From SVMC01 sp045601345 (GTDB lineage Bacteria; Bacillota; Clostridia; Oscillospirales; Oscillospiraceae): a stretch of 8,842 nucleotides of DNA. A model generated the notes under the pieces. That model was not told the origin of the DNA, ran no database searches, and worked only from the letters and a program-made list of their open reading frames with translations. Location: contig JAZRZL010000041.1 of assembly GCA_045601345.1 (NCBI GenBank), positions 1 through 8,842 of the forward strand, given 5' to 3'. Positions 1 through 6,125 of the stretch are shown here, in pieces. Position 1 is the stretch's first letter. The number at the start of each line of letters is the position of its first letter. The position numbers and the translations under genes were made by a program.

Positions 1-1
1 C

Positions 2-157
2 ACCGACGTTCCCGCCGATGAGTACTACGCAGAAGCAGTCGCATGGGCAGTGGAAGCAGAAGTCACCACCGGCTATCCCGATGGCACCTTCAAGCCCGAA
101 AACAACTGCACCCGTGCACAGGCTGTCACCTTCATCTGGCGTGCAATCGCAGAATAA
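2..157 (+). CDS. SLH-domain surface protein, C-terminal end (partial)
   Basis: The 51 residues before the TAA stop at 155-157 form one S-layer homology module. They begin TDVPADEYYAEAVAWAVEA, continue with a TTGYPDGTFKP segment, and end in CTRAQAVTFIWR close to the C-terminus. The aromatic position before AV..AVE, the G-x-PDGTF turn and the TRAQ/TRAE motif are the family hallmarks. SLH modules usually occur in two or three copies at one end of secreted proteins and bind them non-covalently to secondary cell-wall polymers. The start and the rest of the protein lie outside the window, so the enzymatic or adhesive part is unknown. A strong terminator about 60 bases downstream ends this transcription unit. 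A diverged SLH module lies in opposite orientation at 1525-1701. Confidence 0.85.
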   Translation, partial: TDVPADEYYAEAVAWAVEAEVTTGYPDGTFKPENNCTRAQAVTFIWRAIAE

Positions 158-214
158 TCCTCTGCAATATCCCAGACATTGGGTGATGAACAAGTAAATC
201 CTGATCCCTAAAAA

Positions 215-264
215 TGGCCGGGTATGCGCCCGTAAAAAGGCGCATACCCGGCCAAATTGTTTTT
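215..264 (+). terminator. Strong intrinsic terminator after the SLH gene
   Basis: A perfect 16-bp stem pairs 215-230 (TGGCCGGGTATGCGCC) with 239-254 across an 8-base loop, CGTAAAAA. It is followed by AATTGTTTTTC, which supplies a U-rich tail on the plus strand. An A-run just before the stem (210-214) would give a T-run on the minus strand, so it may also work in that direction. Confidence 0.9.
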
Positions 265-272
265 CTGACATC

Positions 273-301
273 TTGCAATGCGGGGCAAGACATGAGATAA
301 T
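273..301 (+). promoter_or_regulatory. Promoter for the thioesterase/HAD pair
   Basis: TTGCAA at 273-278 is separated by 17 bases from GATAAT at 296-301, and TGA immediately before the -10 makes an extended -10 element. The predicted start near 308 leaves a leader of about 30 bases before the ATG at 340. The inverted repeat TCTTGC-N8-GCAAGA (271-276 and 285-290) overlaps the -35 and spacer, so it could be an operator. The promoter lies just after the upstream terminator, which suits an independent transcription unit. Confidence 0.5.
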
Positions 302-339
302 ATAAAAAAATGCATCATTGCAGCAAAGGAGACCTTACC

Positions 340-726
340 ATGGATTTTGAAATTGGACGCATCGGAACTGCGGAAACGATGGTGGAGCTTGCGGATACTG
401 CGCTGGAGGTTGGCTCTGGCTCTTTGCGGGTGTATGCTACTCCCTGCATGGCAGCGCTGATGGAGGGCGCGGCCTGCAATTGTATCGAAGCGCTTATGCC
501 TGAAGGACAGACCTCGGTAGGCATCAGCCTGAATCTTTCTCATATGAGCGCCACGCCAGTCGGCATGGGCGTGATCGCAGAAGCGACCCTCACCAAGGTA
601 GAGGGCAAAAAGCTCACCTTTGACATTACCGCTAAGGATGAATCCGGCACCATCGGCACTGCCACCCACGAGCGCGTCATTGTCAATGCCGAGCGCTTTC
701 TCGAAAAAGCTTACGATAAGCTGTAA
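340..726 (+). CDS. FlK-like hotdog-fold acyl-CoA thioesterase
   Basis: This 128-residue single-domain hotdog protein resembles the fluoroacetyl-CoA thioesterase (FlK) family, which hydrolyses acyl-CoA thioesters in the cytoplasm. The start at 340 is preferred to an in-frame ATG at 310 because AAAGGAG at 325-331 lies 8 bases before it. With this start, residues aligning with the FlK catalytic set appear at a constant offset of 8: Thr34 (FlK Thr42) in YATP, Glu42 (Glu50) in LMEGAAC, Gly61 (Gly69) in SVGI, and His68 (His76) in LSHMSATPVG. The tail GTHERV-like segment, here ATHERVIVN, is also typical. The FlK lid phenylalanines 33 and 36 correspond to Gly25 and Ser28, so fluoroacetyl-CoA specificity is unlikely. 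Many gut Firmicutes carry such proteins with unknown physiological substrate. The HAD gene follows after 77 bases and is probably co-transcribed. Confidence 0.85.
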   Translation: MDFEIGRIGTAETMVELADTALEVGSGSLRVYATPCMAALMEGAACNCIEALMPEGQTSVGISLNLSHMSATPVGMGVIAEATLTKVEGKKLTFDITAKDESGTIGTATHERVIVNAERFLEKAYDKL

Positions 727-803
727 GCATACCGCACACGGATGCAGAATATACTCTCTTATCTGCACCCCTTCTGTTCATGACACACAAAGGAGGCCGC
801 CGC

Positions 804-1457
804 TTGAAATATCCCTGTCTGGTTATGGATCACGATGATACTGTGGTCAACAGCTCTGCGACCATTCATTATCCCTGTTTTTTAGAATATCTCAAGTGCT
901 ACCGTCCCGGTATGACCATTGGCAAGGATGAATTCTTTATCAAGAACTTTGATCCGGGATTTCTTGCCATGTGCCGGGAGGATTTTAATCTGAGCGCCGA
1001 GGAGTTGGTAGTGGAGCAGGAATTTTGGCATCAATACGTCAAAGAACATATTCCTGTTGCCTATGATGGGATGCGGGAGTTTCTCTGGCATCATGTAGAC
1101 GAAGGCGGCACGATCTGCGTGGTTTCTCATTCTCTCTCTGCCCACATTCTGCGCGACTGGAGGGAAAATGGTCTGCCGGAGCCGAAGCTGGTTTTCGGTT
1201 GGGATGATCCGCCGGAGCTTCGAAAGCCCAATCCCTATCCTCTGTTCACCATTATGGAGCAGCTCGGCTACAGCGCCGGGGAGCTTCTCATGGTAGATGA
1301 CCTGAAACCGGGCTGCGATATGGCACAGGCCGCTGGCGTAGACTGCGTTGCCGCCGGTTGGGCATACAATTTCCCCTCCATTGAGCAATATATGCGCCAA
1401 AACTGCCTCCACTATGCTCCCACCGTGGAAGCTCTCGCGCAATTCCTCTGGCCATGA
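804..1457 (+). CDS. HAD-superfamily hydrolase (phosphatase-like), TTG start
   Basis: This is a 217-residue cytosolic protein of the haloacid dehalogenase superfamily, likely subfamily I with an alpha-helical cap. Motif I is LVMDHDDTVV, with nucleophile Asp9 and acid/base Asp11. Motif II is ICVVSHS (Ser108). The motif III lysine is in RKPNPYP (Lys141). Motif IV is LLMVDDLKPG (Asp165, Asp166, Mg2+ binding), followed by AQAAGVDCVAAGW, typical of phosphoglycolate phosphatase-like members. The cap spans about residues 17-95. TTG at 804 is taken as the start because AAAGGAGG at 789-796 ends 7 bases before it; an in-frame ATG at 780 lies upstream of that site and has none of its own. The substrate cannot be read from the sequence: a small phosphorylated metabolite is the usual role. 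It is probably in an operon with the thioesterase. Confidence 0.85.
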   Translation: MKYPCLVMDHDDTVVNSSATIHYPCFLEYLKCYRPGMTIGKDEFFIKNFDPGFLAMCREDFNLSAEELVVEQEFWHQYVKEHIPVAYDGMREFLWHHVDEGGTICVVSHSLSAHILRDWRENGLPEPKLVFGWDDPPELRKPNPYPLFTIMEQLGYSAGELLMVDDLKPGCDMAQAAGVDCVAAGWAYNFPSIEQYMRQNCLHYAPTVEALAQFLWP

Positions 1458-1470
1458 AATATATAATTTT

Positions 1471-1505
1471 TGGAGCTGTCCCACCAGATAAGTGAGACAG
1501 CTCCA
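1471..1505 (+). terminator. Terminator-like hairpin after the HAD gene
   Basis: The 10-bp stem TGGAGCTGTC (1471-1480) pairs with GACAGCTCCA (1496-1505). It continues past one mismatch with CAC/GTG, leaving a loop at 1485-1491. The following TACTTTAC is only weakly T-rich. On the minus strand the stem is followed by AAAATTATAT, so plus-strand use is more likely. It belongs to the same sequence family as the hairpins at 1835-1860 and 8702-8734. Confidence 0.6.
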
Positions 1506-1524
1506 TACTTTACAGTACAATTTC

Positions 1525-1701
1525 TTATGCTTCGCTGCGATAGAGGAATGTAATTACCTGTGCTCTTGTGCAGCTCTTCGCTGGGCTGAATACATTTTCG
1601 TCGGTTCCCCGGGTAATGTCATTTTCCACTGCACAAGCTACAGCTTTGGTATACCATGTATTGTTGCTTACATCTATAAATCCCGCACTTGTAGCAATGT
1701 C
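1525..1701 (-). pseudogene. SLH-module remnant (C-terminal end, no start codon)
   Basis: Read on the minus strand, 58 codons end at TAA (1525-1527) and encode a full SLH module. It has FIDVSNNTWYTKAVACAVE, then DITRGTDENVFSP, then CTRAQVITFLYRSEA at the C-terminus. An in-frame TAG (1702-1704) lies directly upstream, and no ATG, GTG or TTG occurs before a GTG in the middle of the module, so no intact protein can begin here. It is best read as the surviving 3' end of a surface-protein gene that lost its body. A minus-strand promoter about 45 bases upstream could still transcribe it. It is clearly diverged from the SLH end at 2-157, with only short identical stretches such as GCAGTGGAA. A plus-strand open frame over the same bases (1492-1779) is a shadow. 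Confidence 0.65.
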
Positions 1702-1747
1702 CTACAGGAGCACTCTGTCAATTCAACAGAGCAACACTACTATCTGA

Positions 1748-1775
1748 ATTATAACATAGTAAAACAATTTGTCAA
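1748..1775 (-). promoter_or_regulatory. Near-consensus promoter reading into the SLH remnant
   Basis: On the minus strand TTGACA (1770-1775) is followed after 16 bases by TATAAT (1748-1753), with TGT before the -10 giving an extended -10. Both hexamers match the sigma-A consensus exactly. The predicted start is near 1741. The first transcribed bases contain two small hairpins: CTCTGT/ACAGAG (1713-1731) and TGTAG/CTACA, spanning about 1689-1705. Confidence 0.65.
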
Positions 1776-1834
1776 TTAATTCCAAAAAATTTCCACATTT
1801 TTCCTGTTTATATACACCATAACATATAATGAAG

Positions 1835-1860
1835 GGGCTGCCTCACGAATGAGGCAGCCC
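1835..1860 (-). terminator. Terminator-like hairpin at the end of the ABC operon
   Basis: A perfect 11-bp stem, GGGCTGCCTCA (1835-1845) with TGAGGCAGCCC (1850-1860), has a CGAA tetraloop. It begins 7 bases past the permease stop codon, so it most likely ends the minus-strand ABC operon. The T-tract on that side is poor (CCTTCATTAT), so efficiency is uncertain. The sequence closely matches the hairpins at 1471-1505 and 8702-8734. Confidence 0.65.
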
Positions 1861-1867
1861 TTGGTGC

Positions 1868-3121
1868 TCAATCTCTTCTAAGTGCTTCAATCGGGTTCAT
1901 ATTGGCGGCCTTAGATGCGGGGAGCAGACCGAAAATGATTCCGATGACGGTGGAGAAGACCACCGCAATGATAATCGCTGGGACGCTGATGGCCGATGGA
2001 GTACCCGAAAGCTTGGACAACAGCGTGGCTACGACAATTCCGGCGATCACCCCGAGAATACCGCCTGCACTGGTGAGTACCGCAGCCTCCGTAAGGAACT
2101 GCCCGAGAATGCGCCGCTTTTTCGCGCCGATGGCCTTTTTCAGACCGATCTCACTGATACGCTCGGCAACGGATACCAGCATAATGTTCATAACGCCGAT
2201 ACCGCCGACCAGCAGAGAAATGCTGGCGATCCAGATGAGCTGCCGGTTGGTGGCGCTGCTCATCTCCTGGAGCTGCTGTGCCTGCTCCAGAATATCGCGG
2301 TTCTGATAGCTGAAGGGGCTGTCTTCACCGGGAATCTGGCGCTCATTCAGGCAGTCGGCCACAGCCTTGCCTGCGACTGCCATATCATCGGTGCTGGATG
2401 CCTTGATGGCCACGGACTGCGGCTCATCATAGCGGTAGAGGATCGGCCACGTGCTATCCGGCACAAACAGGTGGCCGGAGGTGGTGTCGGTATAAAGATA
2501 GTACTCATCAATGGATTCGATTACCGGACGGAAGGTACTCGTTGTCTCTACAACGCCGATCACCGTGAATGGCTCTGCCATGATCTCAATGACCTTACCC
2601 ACCGGGTCTTCACCGTTAAAGAGTGTCGTAACCGCTTTACTATCCGCAATGACAACCTTGCGGCTATCGGTATAGTCACAGTTAACAAACAGTCTGCCGC
2701 TACGCAGGGTATAATCATAGACGTTAAAATAATCATCGTCCACACCGTACAGATCGCCGTTATAGGTTACATTTTTATAGAAAATGCCTTCGGTATAGCC
2801 ACGGTGGCGGAACAGGGAGGTTGCCTCAACACCCTTGAGGGTGTTGAGCTTTTCCTTGGTCTCCTGTGTGATGATGCCAATGCCATCCGGGACAGGACTA
2901 TAGGAAAAATCGTATTCATAATCGTCCTGATAGAGGTTTACCGTAACCGCATTGGTGCCGGAACCGATCAGGTTTTGCTTGATCTGCTCATTGGTGCCCT
3001 TGATGGTGGACACAATGGCAATGATAGCGGCAATACCGATGATAATGCCCAGCATGGTTAGGATGGAGCGCAGCTTATGACTCCATACGCCATGGAAAGC
3101 CTGAAGAATATTTTCTCTCAT
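1868..3121 (-). CDS. MacB/FtsX-family ABC transporter permease
   Basis: This 417-residue inner-membrane permease has the MacB/YknZ layout. One N-terminal transmembrane helix (about residues 19-41, SILTMLGIIIGIAAIIAIVS) precedes a large extracellular MacB core-type domain (about 45-290) and three C-terminal helices (about 296-318, 346-369, 379-400). The FtsX signature NIMLVSVAERISEIGLKKAIGA begins at residue 312, and the protein ends with the common NPIEALR motif. Such permeases are mechanotransmitters: ATP binding on the cytosolic ATPase moves the extracellular domain to expel substrates such as peptides or drugs. AAGGAGGG at 3125-3132 overlaps the stop codon of the upstream adaptor and supports this start. 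It is the last gene of the four-gene operon, 9 bases after the membrane-anchored adaptor. Related B. subtilis YknZ protects against the SdpC toxin, but the substrate here is unknown. Confidence 0.93.
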   Translation of the reverse strand: MRENILQAFHGVWSHKLRSILTMLGIIIGIAAIIAIVSTIKGTNEQIKQNLIGSGTNAVTVNLYQDDYEYDFSYSPVPDGIGIITQETKEKLNTLKGVEATSLFRHRGYTEGIFYKNVTYNGDLYGVDDDYFNVYDYTLRSGRLFVNCDYTDSRKVVIADSKAVTTLFNGEDPVGKVIEIMAEPFTVIGVVETTSTFRPVIESIDEYYLYTDTTSGHLFVPDSTWPILYRYDEPQSVAIKASSTDDMAVAGKAVADCLNERQIPGEDSPFSYQNRDILEQAQQLQEMSSATNRQLIWIASISLLVGGIGVMNIMLVSVAERISEIGLKKAIGAKKRRILGQFLTEAAVLTSAGGILGVIAGIVVATLLSKLSGTPSAISVPAIIIAVVFSTVIGIIFGLLPASKAANMNPIEALRRD

Positions 3122-3130
3122 ATGCCCTCC

Positions 3131-5164
3131 TTACCAGCTGTACAGCGCATCAAGCGTAGAGGGGTTGGTTGTTGCACCCTCTACGACATCCTTGCCATAG
3201 GGGAATGCTACGGTATCCTCCAAAGTCAAGCCATCAAGAACCTGCACATAGGAGCCCCAGAGCATAACGCCCACGGAAATTCTCCGTTTTTCCAGCATAC
3301 CGTCCTCTCCTGCCAGATAAACATAGTTTTCGCCGTTCTCCTGAAGTACAAACGGTTGCTCCAGATAGAACGCATCGGAAACCTGCACCGGAATATCCAG
3401 CGTCATTTCCACGCCCTCATATTCACGGAAGGATACGTCACCATCCACTACCACAGTAAAGGGATAATAGGATACATTCATGTTGCCGTTGCCGTTGTAA
3501 TAGCCGTTTTCAGTGGGTGTATCAGAAATTTCCTTAACGGTGCCCTGATAAACATTGCCGCTCTCCCAGCAATTAACCGTAACGCTCTGACCAATATAGA
3601 CATCATCAAGATCCAGCTCACTGACGGTACCCTGAATATAGTAGCCGCCGCCACCAGCCACCTTGATGATGGGTTCCTTGGAGTTCAGTGCTTCGTCTGC
3701 ACTGATAACTTCGGCAATGGTACCTGCCATATCGGCATACACAACGCCATCGGACAGTTCCTGCTTCATCTGCTTCAGTTCAACCTGTGCCATGCGAAGG
3801 TCTAAATCAAGATCCTTGATTTTCTGTTGCAGCTCAGCCTTTTGCGCCTGTGTCTCTGAATAACTGGGTTTGTTCGATGAACTGTTGCCGCTGGTATTGC
3901 CGCTGCTGTGGCTGCCACTGGTATTATTGCCGCTGGTATTACCGCCGCTGGTATTACCGCCACTGGGATTATTGCCGCTGGGATTATTGCCACTGGTATT
4001 ACCGCCGCTGGGATTATTGCCACTGGGGTCATCGCCGCTGGGGTCATCGCCGCTAGGGTCATCGCCGCTGGGGTCATCATTGTCAGGTTCCATCGGCGGT
4101 TTTTCGGGCTTGGGTTCTCCGAAGGGACGGCCAATATAGCCGGAGGCATCAAACAGGATGAAGGAAACATCGGCTCCCGTTCCGCTGAAGCACATACCGC
4201 CAGCCTGCAAAATCTTTCCATTCAGCATATTCCCTTCGCTGATGCCAAACACCACATACACAGGTCCTTGGCTCACAGCAAGGCCGGTCTCCGGATCAAT
4301 AAAGCCCAGCTCTTCCAAAAAATCTTCACCAAAGGGAATGCCGTTGGCACACACATAGAGGTAGGGATCATCGCTGGTGCCGGTGCCGCTCTTGCAAGCA
4401 TAGGTTTTTACCTGTACATTCTCATCCTTTTCACTGGGATCACTGGAAGGATCATCGGCAGAATCATCGGTAGATTCTTCCAATGCGGTTTCCTCACTGC
4501 CGGCTGCATTCTCCGTATGCAGCATGGTCTCAGCATTTTCAATCTCAGACGTATCTTCCGTTTGGTTCTCTGTTAGCTCGGAAGATTTCTTTGCTGTACG
4601 GAGCGGCTTCGTACTCTCATTATCCTGCTGCGTCTGCGTGGAAAGGTTGGTCGCAGAGGCGTTATTCTTTTTTGTTGTGGTGGTATTATTGTTCTTCGTT
4701 GTCGTTGTATTGTTCTTAGATGTGGTTGTGCTGTCCTTAGAGGTTGTCACAGAATAGACCTTTGAGCCAGCCAGCGTATTATATTCTATCTTGGCATCGT
4801 TCAGTTCTTCCTGCATCAGTTTAATTTCTAAGGTCTTACGATCCACGGAAAGCTGGGACAGGGTGGTATCATAGGCCATCAGCTTATCTCCGGGCTTCAC
4901 ATTTTGACCCTGCGTGACATAGACCTCTGTGACCTGCTGGGTATCGGAAAGATAAACTGCCTGCACATTATCCGCATGAACCTCTCCGTAGATGGTGGGG
5001 TTATCACCCCAAAAATCGGTCATTGCAAGATCGGAAACATGATAAACATTCACAACACGCCGCTTTGGATTGGTAAAATAAGCAATGCTGCCTACGCCCA
5101 GTGCCAAAACCAGCATAATACAGACCACGGTAATTATGGTTTTTTTCTTTTTGTTACTCTTCAT
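3131..5164 (-). CDS. Membrane-anchored HlyD/YknX-type adaptor with large tip insertion
   Basis: This 677-residue membrane fusion protein is much longer than typical adaptors of about 350-450 residues. In order it has a transmembrane anchor (about 9-30), the first lipoyl half (52-102, ending VKPGDKLMAYDTT), coiled-coil helix 1 (105-133), a 300-residue insertion (134-433), coiled-coil helix 2 (434-471), the second lipoyl half (472-505, with ADMAGTIAEV), a beta-barrel (506-590) and a membrane-proximal domain. The insertion holds Thr/Asn/Lys repeats, an acidic Ser/Glu/Asp linker, a small globular domain (252-348) with three cysteines, and Pro/Ser/Gly/Asn/Asp pentapeptide repeats. ATG at 5162-5164 is chosen because GAAAGGA at 5174-5180 lies about 9 bases before it; an open frame extends to 5248 but would run deep into the ATPase gene. 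It overlaps the ATPase gene by 11 bases, implying coupled translation. It should link the permease to the extracellular side; the insertion's role is unknown. Confidence 0.88.
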   Translation of the reverse strand: MKSNKKKKTIITVVCIMLVLALGVGSIAYFTNPKRRVVNVYHVSDLAMTDFWGDNPTIYGEVHADNVQAVYLSDTQQVTEVYVTQGQNVKPGDKLMAYDTTLSQLSVDRKTLEIKLMQEELNDAKIEYNTLAGSKVYSVTTSKDSTTTSKNNTTTTKNNNTTTTKKNNASATNLSTQTQQDNESTKPLRTAKKSSELTENQTEDTSEIENAETMLHTENAAGSEETALEESTDDSADDPSSDPSEKDENVQVKTYACKSGTGTSDDPYLYVCANGIPFGEDFLEELGFIDPETGLAVSQGPVYVVFGISEGNMLNGKILQAGGMCFSGTGADVSFILFDASGYIGRPFGEPKPEKPPMEPDNDDPSGDDPSGDDPSGDDPSGNNPSGGNTSGNNPSGNNPSGGNTSGGNTSGNNTSGSHSSGNTSGNSSSNKPSYSETQAQKAELQQKIKDLDLDLRMAQVELKQMKQELSDGVVYADMAGTIAEVISADEALNSKEPIIKVAGGGGYYIQGTVSELDLDDVYIGQSVTVNCWESGNVYQGTVKEISDTPTENGYYNGNGNMNVSYYPFTVVVDGDVSFREYEGVEMTLDIPVQVSDAFYLEQPFVLQENGENYVYLAGEDGMLEKRRISVGVMLWGSYVQVLDGLTLEDTVAFPYGKDVVEGATTNPSTLDALYSW
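3899..4078 (-). repeat. Tandem 15-bp repeat encoding 12 pentapeptides (DDPSG/NNPSG/GNTSG type)
   Basis: Twelve in-frame 15-bp units encode DDPSG four times, then mixed NNPSG, GNTSG and NNTSG units, and a terminal SHSSG. They form a flexible linker between the globular insert and coiled-coil helix 2 of the adaptor. The first four units differ by only one or two bases, pointing to recent slippage or recombination. Because 15 is divisible by three, unit gain or loss changes linker length without shifting the frame. Confidence 0.9.
4661..4747 (-). repeat. Degenerate Thr/Asn/Lys-rich tandem repeat in the adaptor
   Basis: Four imperfect units of 7-8 residues (TTSKDS, TTTSKNN, TTTTKNNN, TTTTKKNN) follow coiled-coil helix 1. 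Such runs are typical of disordered, often glycosylated, extracytoplasmic linkers. They form the N-terminal stalk of the 300-residue insertion, opposite the DDPSG-type stalk on the other side of the globular domain. Confidence 0.75.
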
Positions 5165-6125
5165 CCTGCACCGTCCTTTCTTCATCGTCCGGCCACGGTA
5201 TCGGCGCTTCCTCGAAGGGTGCATCGGAAAATTCTTCAGATTTCTCAAAGTTCATAAGTTCATCCAGAGCTTCAAAGCCGAAGTCCTCTCCATGCTCCAA
5301 AAGGGAAGAAATCTCCTCCTCAAGCGATACTACACTGTCCTCCACAGGCTCTTCCTCATCAGGCAGTGGCTCATCCGCAGCAAAGGAGAAGGATTCCGCA
5401 TCGCTAAGAATGCCCTGTGAAATATTTTCTGCTGCCGAATCATGCCGATGGAAATTCTGTGAATCGCCCAATTGACCATCAAGCAGATAATAGATGGTAT
5501 GTGCGCACTGGGCAATTGCAAGCTCATGGGTAATCATAAGGATGGTCACGCCTTCCCTGTTCAGACGTTCAAAAATATCCATGATTTGATCGCCGGAGGC
5601 CGTATCCAGTGCGCCGGTTGGCTCGTCTGCCAGCAGAAGCTGGGGGCGGCTGACAATGGCGCGGGCAATGGCCACGCGCTGGCACTGGCCGCCGGAAAGC
5701 TGGTTGGGGCGGAACTTCATCCTGTCCGCTAGGCCGACAATGCGCAATGCCTCCTGTGCGCGGGCAATGCGCTCCTTCTTGGGCACATTGGCATACACCA
5801 GCGGCAGAGCAACATTATCCAGTGCGCTGTAGTTGGGCAGGAGATAGAAATTCTGGAACACAAAGCCAATGTCCTCATTGCGGATCACAGCCAGCTGGTC
5901 ATTGGTTCTTGTGGTAATATCGCGGTTATTGAAAATATATTTTCCAGATGTGGGCAGGTCAAGGCAGCCGATGATGTTCATCAGCGTGGTCTTGCCGGAG
6001 CCGGAAGGCCCCATAATGGCTACATAATCGCCCTGCTCCACTTCAAGGCAGATATCCCGAAGCACCGGGACGGTCATTTTCCCGTGAATATAGTCCTTGA
6101 AAATATTTTGCATGGAAAGAATCAT
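5154..6125 (-). CDS. MacB/LolD-type ABC transporter ATPase with acidic C-terminal tail
   Basis: This 323-residue cytosolic ATPase powers the FtsX-type permease. It has Walker A GPSGSGKT (39-46), the Q-loop glutamine Gln91 in FVFQNF, signature LSGGQCQR (143-150), Walker B LLLADE with the EPTGALD D-loop (163-174), and the switch histidine His200 in ITHE. The core ends near residue 225, the usual length for LolD/MacB/YknY ATPases. About 95 further residues (229-323) are roughly one third Asp/Glu with almost no basic residues, which is unusual. The start codon overlaps the stop of the lipoprotein adaptor as ATGA (6122-6125), and GGAGG at 6133-6137 lies 7 bases before the start. The 3' end overlaps the next adaptor gene by 11 bases. 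Function is certain at family level; the substrate is not. Confidence 0.95.
   Translation of the reverse strand: MILSMQNIFKDYIHGKMTVPVLRDICLEVEQGDYVAIMGPSGSGKTTLMNIIGCLDLPTSGKYIFNNRDITTRTNDQLAVIRNEDIGFVFQNFYLLPNYSALDNVALPLVYANVPKKERIARAQEALRIVGLADRMKFRPNQLSGGQCQRVAIARAIVSRPQLLLADEPTGALDTASGDQIMDIFERLNREGVTILMITHELAIAQCAHTIYYLLDGQLGDSQNFHRHDSAAENISQGILSDAESFSFAADEPLPDEEEPVEDSVVSLEEEISSLLEHGEDFGFEALDELMNFEKSEEFSDAPFEEAPIPWPDDEERTVQDEE

Noticed and set aside
743..767. Inverted repeat TGCAGA/TCTGCA between the thioesterase and HAD genes
   Set aside because: Only 6 bp with a 13-base loop and no T-tract; too weak to call a terminator or operator.
158..1524. Recent phase-variable inversion between SLH ends
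   Set aside because: The two SLH modules share only short identical stretches, too diverged for a recent homologous inversion, and no recombinase or site-specific repeat was seen.
1492..1779. Plus-strand 95-codon open frame, Cys/Tyr-rich
   Set aside because: It begins inside the post-HAD hairpin, has no ribosome binding site, and is antisense to the SLH remnant, which explains its composition.
3884..4080. CRISPR-like array of short regular repeats
   Set aside because: Units are 15 bp, contiguous without spacers, and in frame within a coding region.
3802..4221. Second minus-strand frame with PAAMTPAA-type repeats
   Set aside because: It is an alternate frame of the same tandem repeat inside a well-supported adaptor gene.
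3850..4576. Several plus-strand open frames rich in Ile/Ala/Gly or Leu/Pro
   Set aside because: They are antisense shadows of the 15-bp tandem repeat and insert of the adaptor; the low-complexity composition comes from the repeat.
5165..5248. N-terminal extension of the second adaptor
   Set aside because: It would overlap the ATPase gene by 95 bases, lacks a ribosome binding site, and puts a basic tail before a good membrane anchor; the ATG at 5164 has a site at proper spacing.
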